From the NCBI GenBank assembly GCA_028821195.1, contig JAPPHB010000020.1, forward strand, positions 31,751-95,750: a stretch of 64,000 bases of DNA. The letters are read 5' to 3'. The translations under genes were made by a program, and so were the position numbers. Below, one piece after another: positions 58,017 to 64,000 of the stretch (position 1 is its first letter; each line of letters opens with the position of its first letter). The notes below the pieces were generated by a model, which worked only from the letters and a program-made list of their open reading frames with translations, ran no database searches and had not been told where the DNA came from. This stretch comes from Gammaproteobacteria bacterium. GTDB taxonomy: Bacteria > Gemmatimonadota > Gemmatimonadetes > Longimicrobiales > Gaopeijiaceae.

Positions 58017-59156
58017 CTGAGAACCGCCGTCCTCTTGATCAACTTCGGCGAACCGGCCGAACCGGTGCTGGAGGAGGTTACCCCCTTCCTCGAGCGCATC
58101 TTCCTTCAGAATGCCGATCTGGAAAGCGACCGCTCCGCCCGCGACCGCTCCGCCCAGCTCGCCGCCGCCCGCGCCCCCCACCTCGTGGAAGCCTACCGCG
58201 CCATCGGCGGCTCGCCCCTGGACACGCAGGCCCGCGCCCAGGCCGATGCGCTGGGGGAAACGTTGACCGCGCGCGGAATGGATGCCCGGATCGAGGCCGT
58301 CTTCCAGTTCACGCCGCCCTTCATCCGCGACGGCGTGGCCAGCGCGCGAGAGGGGCGGGCGGATGTGCTGGTGGGACTCCCGGTCTACCCCATGTGCGGT
58401 CATTCGACGACCGTCGCCGCCCTCGATTCGGTTCGCGCCGCCCTCGACGAACTGGACTGGGACGTGCCCTTCATCGGCGTCGGCGGCTGGCACCGGCATC
58501 CGGGATATCGGGCGCTCAGAGCCGAACATATCCGCGCCTTCGTTCGCGAGAACGCGCTCGACCTCTCGGATCCGGACACAATTCTCTATTTCTCCGCCCA
58601 CGGAACGCCCGTGAAATACATTCTCGAGGGCAACCGCTACGACCGTTACGTCGAAGAGCACTGCGGGGAGATCGCCGAAGCGCTGGGCGTCGGCGACCGA
58701 TTCGCCGTCGGCTTCCAGAACCACGCCAACCGCCGCATTGCCTGGACCTGGCCGGACAACGAGGAGCGCATCGAGACGCTGGCGGAGCGTCGCCTGGTGG
58801 TGGACGCCGTCAGTTTCATCCACGAGCAGTCGGAGACCCTCGACGAACTGGACCGCGAGCTACGTGAAGCGGTGGAGGCGATGGGCAAGGAGATGTACCG
58901 GGTGCCGGTGCCCCACGACGATCCCCGCTTCGCAGGCGTGCTCGCGGATCTCGTGGGTCAGGCGCTGGGCCAGTCCTCGGCGCAGGATCCGGCGCTCGCG
59001 CCCTGCCGGTGCCGGCCGGTGCCGGGCACCTGGTGCACGAACGGCGCTCGCGACCTCGCTCCGAGCCCGTACATCAAGCCGGACTCCAGGGCCGAACCAC
59101 GCTCCCGGCCCGATCGCGGCTCCGCCCGCCCGCCCACCGCCCATCACCCTCCTTGA
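58017..59156 (+). CDS. hemH: Ferrochelatase (coproporphyrin type likely), apparent CTG start and C-terminal extension
   Basis: A protein of 379 residues. The family N-terminus (M)RTAVLLINFGEPAEPV begins exactly at CTG 58017, seven bases after GGAGG; no ATG, GTG or TTG in frame is close, the nearest ATG being at 57918 inside hemE. Iron-insertion residues: His in YFSAHGTPVKY and Glu in SFIHEQSETLDE. With HemQ present it should metallate coproporphyrin III. After the normal end (VPVPHDDPRFAGVLADLVG) there are about 70 further residues including APCRCRPVPGTWC, three Cys that might bind a cluster or might be a reading artefact. TGA overlaps the next gene's TTG. Confidence 0.85.
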   Translation: MRTAVLLINFGEPAEPVLEEVTPFLERIFLQNADLESDRSARDRSAQLAAARAPHLVEAYRAIGGSPLDTQARAQADALGETLTARGMDARIEAVFQFTPPFIRDGVASAREGRADVLVGLPVYPMCGHSTTVAALDSVRAALDELDWDVPFIGVGGWHRHPGYRALRAEHIRAFVRENALDLSDPDTILYFSAHGTPVKYILEGNRYDRYVEEHCGEIAEALGVGDRFAVGFQNHANRRIAWTWPDNEERIETLAERRLVVDAVSFIHEQSETLDELDRELREAVEAMGKEMYRVPVPHDDPRFAGVLADLVGQALGQSSAQDPALAPCRCRPVPGTWCTNGARDLAPSPYIKPDSRAEPRSRPDRGSARPPTAHHPP

Positions 59157-60481
59157 TCGCGATCGTCGGCGGGGGCATGAGCGGCCTCGCCCTGGGCCGC
59201 GAGCTGGTCCGGAGCGGGCGCGAATGCGTCGTGTTCGAGGCCGACGACCGCCCCGGCGGAATCGTGAGCAGCAAGCGCGTGGACGGGCTGCTCCTGGAGA
59301 GCGGCCCCCAGCGGGCCCGCCTCACCGCGCCGTTCGCTGCTCTGGTGGACGAGCTGGGTCTGGGCGAATCGCTCATCCTGGCGCCCCGGGACCTCGACCT
59401 CTTCATCTACCGGGACGGCAGGCTTCGCCGCGTGCCCCTTTCCATGCGGGGTCTGCTCAAGTCCGATGCCGTGAGCTGGCGCGGCAAGCTCCGCGCGATG
59501 CTCGAGCCCCTGACCCCCGGCGCCCGCGACGACGAGCGCGTTGCCGACTTTTTTTCCCGCAAGCTGGGGCGCGAGCTGTACGAGCATGTCGTGGGTCCAC
59601 TCTATGGCGGTCTCTACGGGACCGACCCCGGGGACATGGTCGTGGGACTGTCGCTGGCCGGACTGTTGCGCAATATGGGGATCGGGCGGAGCCTGGTGCT
59701 CTCCCGCCTCTTCCGCGGCGCCCCGCGCGCGCCCCGCATCTGCTCCTTCGCCGACGGGATGGATAGCCTGCCCCGCGCCCTTGCCCGTGCCCTCGGAGAC
59801 CGGTTGCGCCTGAACACGCCGGTGCGCGCCATCGAACCACGAACCGGCGGCTGGTCGGTCGTGCTCGACGGCGAGACGCAGCCGGCGGGGCAGGTGGTGC
59901 TCGCGGTCCCGGCTCCGGTGGCGGCCCGGCTGCTCCGCGGGATCGCAGCGGACGCGTCCACCCGCATCGGCGGCCTCCGCTACAATCCGCTCGCGGTCGT
60001 GCACCTGCGCGCGGACACCGACCTTCACGGGATCGGCTTCCAGGTATCGCTGGCGGAGCCGCGCGCCCTGCGCGGCGTGACCTTCAGCCACTGCCTGTTC
60101 GGTGGGGAAGGGGGCCGACCGGACCGCAACGGGGTGTACACCGCCTATCTTGCCCAGCCGGCCCACCCGCGCGGCGGGCCATCCGGCTCGATGGGCGACG
60201 ACCCCGCCGCGCGCGGGAGGTCGATGGAAGCCCGCACGAACGAGGCGCTGGGCGACCGGGCCGCCTCCGAATTCGAGCGCTGCACCGGGTACGGCGCCGA
60301 GCCACTGGGAGTCGCGCGTCCGTCCATGCCCGCATGGGATACGTCATGGTCGGCCCTCCCGGGGCTCCGGCTGCCGCCGGGGCTCCACGTCACTGCCAAC
60401 TGGGAGAGCCGCCCGGGCCTGACGGGACGATTTGCGCGGGCCCGGGCGCTGGCCGCGAGCCTTGACCGGGACCGGCGGTAG
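59153..60481 (+). CDS. cgoX: Coproporphyrinogen / protoporphyrinogen oxidase (HemY-type flavoprotein)
   Basis: A protein of 442 residues from TTG 59153, overlapping the hemH TGA. FAD motif IAIVGGGMSGLALGREL, then VFEADDRPGGIVSSKR, GGLYGTDPGDM and ICSFADGMDSLPRALA match HemY/CgoX. With HemQ it would oxidise coproporphyrinogen III to coproporphyrin III. The last gene of the heme operon. A 30-residue insertion around AHPRGGPSGSMGDDPAARG near the C-terminus is unusual and probably a surface loop. Confidence 0.88.
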   Translation: MIAIVGGGMSGLALGRELVRSGRECVVFEADDRPGGIVSSKRVDGLLLESGPQRARLTAPFAALVDELGLGESLILAPRDLDLFIYRDGRLRRVPLSMRGLLKSDAVSWRGKLRAMLEPLTPGARDDERVADFFSRKLGRELYEHVVGPLYGGLYGTDPGDMVVGLSLAGLLRNMGIGRSLVLSRLFRGAPRAPRICSFADGMDSLPRALARALGDRLRLNTPVRAIEPRTGGWSVVLDGETQPAGQVVLAVPAPVAARLLRGIAADASTRIGGLRYNPLAVVHLRADTDLHGIGFQVSLAEPRALRGVTFSHCLFGGEGGRPDRNGVYTAYLAQPAHPRGGPSGSMGDDPAARGRSMEARTNEALGDRAASEFERCTGYGAEPLGVARPSMPAWDTSWSALPGLRLPPGLHVTANWESRPGLTGRFARARALAASLDRDRR

Positions 60482-60540
60482 GCGCGCCATCGCCCCGCAA
60501 CCGCTGCGCGGCCTGTGCCTCAGAGTTGGCTTGTTTCCGG

Positions 60541-60584
60541 ATCGTTACAGACAGGCAGTCACACCGTGCCTGCATCGTTACAGA
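60541..60584. repeat. Direct repeats enclosing an inverted repeat after the heme operon
   Basis: ATCGTTACAGA occurs at 60541-60551 and 60574-60584. Between them CAGGCA (60552-60557) and TGCCTG (60567-60572) form a 6-bp stem with a 9-base loop. It lies in a 266-bp gap between cgoX and the porin gene and could be an operator, a small RNA stem or a decayed element. No T-run follows, so a terminator is not favoured. Confidence 0.5.
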
Positions 60585-60747
60585 ACGGGCGCCGGACCTC
60601 ATTGACCCGGGTGCGGCTTGGGAACGAACTTCGTTGCGGATCCGGGCGCCACCGAAGACAGGGATTCCTGTTGGTGGCTGCTAACCCGTTGAAAAACCGG
60701 ATGATAGCACATTCCGGGCTACGTCATTGCGAGGAGGTCGCACTACC

Positions 60748-62115
60748 TTGGTACCCTTTGTCGCAGTACTGGCGATCGCGCTTCAGGCCGTTCCGGGTGG
60801 CGAGACCAACGGAGAGGCAGGCGAGGAACCCGCCAGCGGGCAGCAACCGCCGGAGCTGACACCCGCCGTCTCGTTCTCCGTGGAGCACCGGACCCGCTAC
60901 GAGCACCTGAACAACCAGTTCCGGGCCGGCCGGGGCGGCGATGACCGACTGCTCGTCTTCCGCACCCTGGCGGCGGTGGAGCTGGACGCTGGCCGATTCC
61001 GGGTGAGCACGGAGTTCCAGGACGCGCGCACGGAGCTGGCGGATGGGGAGACGCCGCTGTCGACCAGCATCGTCAACCCTGTGGACCTGCTACAGGCCTA
61101 TGTGGAGGTTCCGGTCGACAACCTCCTCGCGGACGGGAGCAGCAGCGTGCTGCGGGGCGGGCGCGTCACCATGGACATCGGCAGCCGCCGCCTGATCGCG
61201 CGCGACAACTTCACCAACGTCTCGTACGCCTTTACCGGCGTCGACTGGCAGTGGACGGGTCCCGACGACAGCAGACTGCGCACGTTCTTCACCTTCCCGG
61301 TGCAGCGCCAGGTGTCCGGGGACATCCTGGAGAATCGGCCCAAGTTCGACACCGAGTCCGGAAACGTGCGGTTCTGGGGTGTCCACTACTCGCCGGCCGG
61401 CCTGCCCTGGGGCGACGAGGGCGAGTTCTACTACTTCGGCCTCGACGAAAGCGACAGCCCGGGACGGCGTACCGCCGACCGCGACTTCCACACGCTCGGC
61501 GCGCGACTCTATCGTTCTGCGGCGGAGGCCAACTTCGACTACCAGTTCGAGTCGATCTTCCAGCTGGGCCGGTCCCGCATGTCGAAGTCGGCGACGACGG
61601 ACCTGGATCATCGCGCCCGGTATTTCCACATCGAGGCGGGCTATACCTTTGCGGCTGCCGGTGCTCCGCGGCTCAAGCTGCAATACGACTACGCGAGCGG
61701 GGACAAGGATCCCACGGACGGACAGAACAACCGCTTCAGCGGCCTGTTCGGCTCCCGCAGCGGTGACTTCGGGCCCAGCGGCATCTACGGGCTCGTTCCC
61801 CGGACCAACATCAGCTCCCCCGGTGCGCACCTGAGCCTGACGCCAGGCGCCGGCGTGGAGACGTTCGTGGCCTTGCGGGCCTACTGGCTGGCCACGGTCA
61901 ACGACGCCTGGCTGGTCGCGGACATCTCGAGTCCCGCGGGCCAGGCGCAAAGCCACATCGGCAACCAGGTGGAGTTCCGGGTGCGCTGGGACGTGCGGCC
62001 GGGCCGCCTCCGGTTCCAGGCCGGGGGAGCACACCTGTTCGCGGGAGATCTGCCGGCGAGCGCGGACAAGAGCGACCCGACCTACTTCTACGCGCAGACG
62101 ACAGTCTCGTTCTGA
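60748..62115 (+). CDS. Alginate-export-type outer-membrane porin
   Basis: A protein of 455 residues from TTG 60748 (GGAGGT 11 bases upstream). Short signal (VPFVAVLAIALQAVPGG), then many amphipathic strands: SFSVEHRTRYEHLNNQF, VNPVDLLQAYVEV, GGRVTMDIGSRRLIARDNFTN, LKLQYDYASGDKDP, ending in FYAQTTVSF with terminal Phe, the usual outer-membrane assembly signal. The pattern is that of AlgE-like barrels (PF13372), which may export polysaccharide or take up solutes. Substrate unknown. Confidence 0.82.
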   Translation: MVPFVAVLAIALQAVPGGETNGEAGEEPASGQQPPELTPAVSFSVEHRTRYEHLNNQFRAGRGGDDRLLVFRTLAAVELDAGRFRVSTEFQDARTELADGETPLSTSIVNPVDLLQAYVEVPVDNLLADGSSSVLRGGRVTMDIGSRRLIARDNFTNVSYAFTGVDWQWTGPDDSRLRTFFTFPVQRQVSGDILENRPKFDTESGNVRFWGVHYSPAGLPWGDEGEFYYFGLDESDSPGRRTADRDFHTLGARLYRSAAEANFDYQFESIFQLGRSRMSKSATTDLDHRARYFHIEAGYTFAAAGAPRLKLQYDYASGDKDPTDGQNNRFSGLFGSRSGDFGPSGIYGLVPRTNISSPGAHLSLTPGAGVETFVALRAYWLATVNDAWLVADISSPAGQAQSHIGNQVEFRVRWDVRPGRLRFQAGGAHLFAGDLPASADKSDPTYFYAQTTVSF

Positions 62116-62234
62116 CATCGCGCCCGTCGTTCGGGGCGTCACGCGAGCCCGGGAACTCGCTTGTGGGCCCGTCCCGCGCCACCTACGTTGACCCTGTCTG
62201 ACAGGCTCACCAACGCTATGCCCGGGAGGCACGC

Positions 62235-62948
62235 ATGAAGCTCACACGACGCGACGCGATCAAGGTATCGGGGACGGCCGTCGCCGGCCTTTCCATGGGG
62301 GTGGTGAAGCCCGACCGGGTGCTTGCGCAGGAAGCCCAGGAGTTCCCGGATCGGCTCGTGGAGGGCGAGATCCGGACCCGCGCCGATCTGCCGCTGAATG
62401 CCGACGGCTCCGCCCCCGAGCATCCCCCGGGATCCGCCGGACCCATCGATGGCGTCATCTACCGCTACACAGGGGGCGAGGCCCCTGACACCGATCTCGA
62501 CTACCGCACTGCGAGCATCCGCATCGCCGCGAGCAGGCTTTCCCGGCTCCACGGCACCCTGCGCTACGACGACCTGGCGGACCTGCCCCGGCACTCCATG
62601 GTCACGCTGCTCCAGTGCGGCGCGCCCCGGCCCACCGGCATCGCCAAGTGGACCGGCGTCCGTTTCAACGACGTGCTGGACATGATCGGCCTGGCGCCCA
62701 CGGCGCACTATTGCCGCATCATCTCCCACGACGGCTACTACACGGACGAAGAGGTTCCCACCATGCGCCATCGCCAGACGATGCTCGTATGGATGCTCAA
62801 CGACGAGCCGCTACCCCCCGTGAACGGCGCTCCGTTCCGTCTGGTGATTCCGTTCCGCTACGGTGGCCGCAGCGTGAAGGCAGTGCAGGAGATCACCTTC
62901 GGTTCGCCGTCGCTGCCGTTCCGCGAGGTGCCGACGCGGGGAGCCTGA
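62235..62948 (+). CDS. Tat-exported molybdopterin-dependent oxidoreductase (sulfite-oxidase fold)
   Basis: A protein of 237 residues. Tat signal KLTRRDAIKVSGTAVAGLSM. The Moco-binding Cys lies in TLLQCGAPRPTGIAKWTGVRFND, as in SorA/YedY-like domains; there is no C-terminal dimerisation domain, so it is a minimal form. Partner heme or quinone subunits are not adjacent. The molybdate transporter at 34-37 kb would feed the cofactor. Reaction unknown: sulfite, or protein methionine sulfoxide, are family options. Confidence 0.85.
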   Translation: MKLTRRDAIKVSGTAVAGLSMGVVKPDRVLAQEAQEFPDRLVEGEIRTRADLPLNADGSAPEHPPGSAGPIDGVIYRYTGGEAPDTDLDYRTASIRIAASRLSRLHGTLRYDDLADLPRHSMVTLLQCGAPRPTGIAKWTGVRFNDVLDMIGLAPTAHYCRIISHDGYYTDEEVPTMRHRQTMLVWMLNDEPLPPVNGAPFRLVIPFRYGGRSVKAVQEITFGSPSLPFREVPTRGA

Positions 62949-63196
62949 CGCGACGCGGGCCGGCATCGGCGTCTTTGCCGGAACGCCGTCTGCTGCACGC
63001 CGGTGAGGGAAGGGACAATCGGCATCGCATCGTGTCCTTCCCGGTCCACGCGGCCGGGGCTGGCGCGTCGCTCACGGTTTGCTATGTTGCGTTCCGGACC
63101 GATCATCAGGACGTGTACGACACTTCCTGAGCCAAGTGCGACAGTTTCAGACATCATTACGCAAGTAACCGGGTTTCCCCTGCAGGGAGAGAGAGG

Positions 63197-63538
63197 ATGA
63201 GAATCGACGTGAAGTGGCGACGCGAGGGAGGCGTTGCGATCGCTTCGGTGCTGGGCCGAATCGACAACGCGAGCGCGGACGAGTTCCGGAGTCTTGTCGA
63301 GGAAGGCCTGAGCACGGACGACGATTTCCTGATTGTGGACATGGAGAAGGTCGCGTTCATGAGCAGCGCCGGCCTCAGGGCATGCCTGATCCTGGCCAGG
63401 AAGGCCGGGCGCGGGAAGTTCGCCCTCTGCTCCCTCACCCAATTGAATCGCGAGGTCGTGGCCATCAGCGGATTCGACCAGTTGATCCCCGTGCACGAGT
63501 CGCAGGCCGCCGCCATCGACGCGGTCGGTGGCTCCTGA
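63197..63538 (+). CDS. STAS-domain (anti-sigma-factor-antagonist-like) protein
   Basis: A protein of 113 residues. ASVLGRIDNASADEFRSLV and DMEKVAFMSSAGLRACLIL give the STAS fold with the phosphorylatable Ser in the SSAG loop. In partner-switching systems such proteins sequester an anti-sigma kinase. No kinase or sigma factor is adjacent; the small helical gene 56 bp downstream may be a partner. ATG 63197 follows GAGAGAGAGG. Confidence 0.87.
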   Translation: MRIDVKWRREGGVAIASVLGRIDNASADEFRSLVEEGLSTDDDFLIVDMEKVAFMSSAGLRACLILARKAGRGKFALCSLTQLNREVVAISGFDQLIPVHESQAAAIDAVGGS

Positions 63539-63594
63539 CCGCGCGTCTGAACCAACCCGATGAATGTTTTTCACGTTCCAGGGAGAACCAAGCA

Positions 63595-63867
63595 ATGAGC
63601 GAACAGAGGGCGATCACCATCAAGCGCTCCGTCGACTTCAACATCGTGGGCGAGAACATTCTCGATATCGCGGATTTCGCGGTCGAGAAATACGAGTTCC
63701 GGAACGACACCAATCTGGCCCCGGAGGTGCGCAACGCCGCGACGGAGGCGATTCGCGCGGCTCTCTGGGCCCGAGTCGAAGAACTGAAGCTCAAGCGCAA
63801 GCAGATTCTGGCCGGCATGTTCGAGTTGGCCGACGAAACCGCAAAGCGGGTCGTGGAGGGCGGTTAA
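63595..63867 (+). CDS. Small helical protein beside the STAS gene, unknown
   Basis: A protein of 90 residues. The first 40 residues (ITIKRSVDFNIVGENILDIADF) look like a strand-helix unit; the rest (EAIRAALWARVEELKLKRKQI) is a long basic amphipathic helix, possibly coiled coil. Start ATG 63595 behind GGGAG. No family recognised; operon position suggests a partner or regulator of the STAS protein. Confidence 0.55.
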   Translation: MSEQRAITIKRSVDFNIVGENILDIADFAVEKYEFRNDTNLAPEVRNAATEAIRAALWARVEELKLKRKQILAGMFELADETAKRVVEGG

Positions 63868-63899
63868 CCAGCCGGAAGGGCGGCGGTATCTCCGGAGTG

Positions 63900-64000
63900 T
63901 CACGCCACGCTCGAGACCAGGCCGTCGTCGAGCAATTGCCGGAAATGGTCGACGATTGATTCCGCCGCCGGGCGGAAGGTCATTCCGAGAGCGTCTCTCG
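63900..64000 (-). CDS. C-terminal end of a minus-strand gene, NAD-dependent epimerase/reductase-like
   Basis: An open frame from the window edge to TGA at 63900-63902 ends LGMTFRPAAESIVDHFRQLL, then DDGLVSSVA. The pattern LGxxxRPxxESI followed by an amphipathic helix resembles the C-terminus of extended short-chain epimerases. Only about 33 residues are visible. It converges with the STAS operon with 32 bp between. Confidence 0.4.
   Translation of the reverse strand, partial: RDALGMTFRPAAESIVDHFRQLLDDGLVSSVA

Noticed and set aside
60541..60584. CRISPR-like repeat and spacer.
   Set aside because: Only two short repeats, with no array and no cas genes in the window.

Overview
The window is high-GC bacterial DNA with dense, often overlapping genes (ATGA, GTGA and TTGA stop/start junctions). 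It encodes many predicted lipoproteins, an outer-membrane porin, a small beta-barrel protein and two LPS heptose enzymes, so the cell is Gram-negative. The mix of secreted S9/S15 peptidases, amidases, 6-bladed beta-propeller proteins, HemQ-type heme synthesis and a DmdA-like demethylase fits a Gemmatimonadota-type or similar marine or symbiotic lineage. That placement is an inference from gene style; no 16S is present.

Layout. 1-11.2 kb (minus strand): a large type I polyketide synthase with domains KS-AT-DH-cMT-KR0-ER-KR-ACP-KS-AT0, interrupted by one frameshift near 5.19 kb. It ends in a vestigial AT and its stop overlaps the start of an NCS2-type nucleobase permease that runs off the left edge. 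Upstream lies a 466-bp leader with a candidate 17-codon ORF behind a near-perfect Shine-Dalgarno and a long hairpin. 11.3-17.1 kb: M50 protease, PLP dehydratase, creatininase-like hydrolase, proline dehydrogenase, amidase and a lipoprotein. 17.1-19.4 kb: heptose-7-phosphate kinase and GmhB-like phosphatase, tRNA-Ala(TGC), and a HicB antitoxin followed by a truncated HicA. 19.6-31.5 kb: exported hydrolases (S15, DUF885-like, FAH-fold, S9, amidase) around divergently arranged ilvH and ilvB. 31.5-34.1 kb: lipoprotein, a periplasmic protease joined through one membrane helix to an FHA domain, and a separate FHA protein. 34.1-37.8 kb: regulator-modA-modB-modC molybdate operon with an inverted-repeat operator. 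37.9-41.0 kb: two beta-propeller proteins and an outer-membrane barrel. 41.2-46.8 kb: histidine-rich membrane protein, TPR-like partner, a D-amino-acid-oxidase-like protein with permuted motif order, a class-A beta-lactamase-like serine hydrolase, and a type III PKS with an ICMT-type methyltransferase. 47.1-53.8 kb: cupin, histidine phosphatase, then a coupled set of GcvT-like, FAD enzyme, FAD enzyme and DmdA-like proteins. 53.9-60.5 kb: hemQ-hemD-hemL-hemE-hemH-cgoX, the coproporphyrin-dependent route to heme. 60.7-64 kb: alginate-export-type porin, Tat-exported molybdoenzyme, STAS protein, a small helical protein and the tail of a minus-strand gene.

Functional links. The molybdate importer supplies metal for molybdoenzymes such as the one at 62.2 kb. 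The hem operon supplies heme. The hydrolase island, proline dehydrogenase and dehydratase point to peptide and amino-acid scavenging. The best candidates for undescribed biology are the four-gene GcvT/FAD/FAD/DmdA set, the degenerate-ended cMT polyketide synthase with its leader, the permuted oxidase family, and the protease-membrane-FHA protein with its FHA neighbour.
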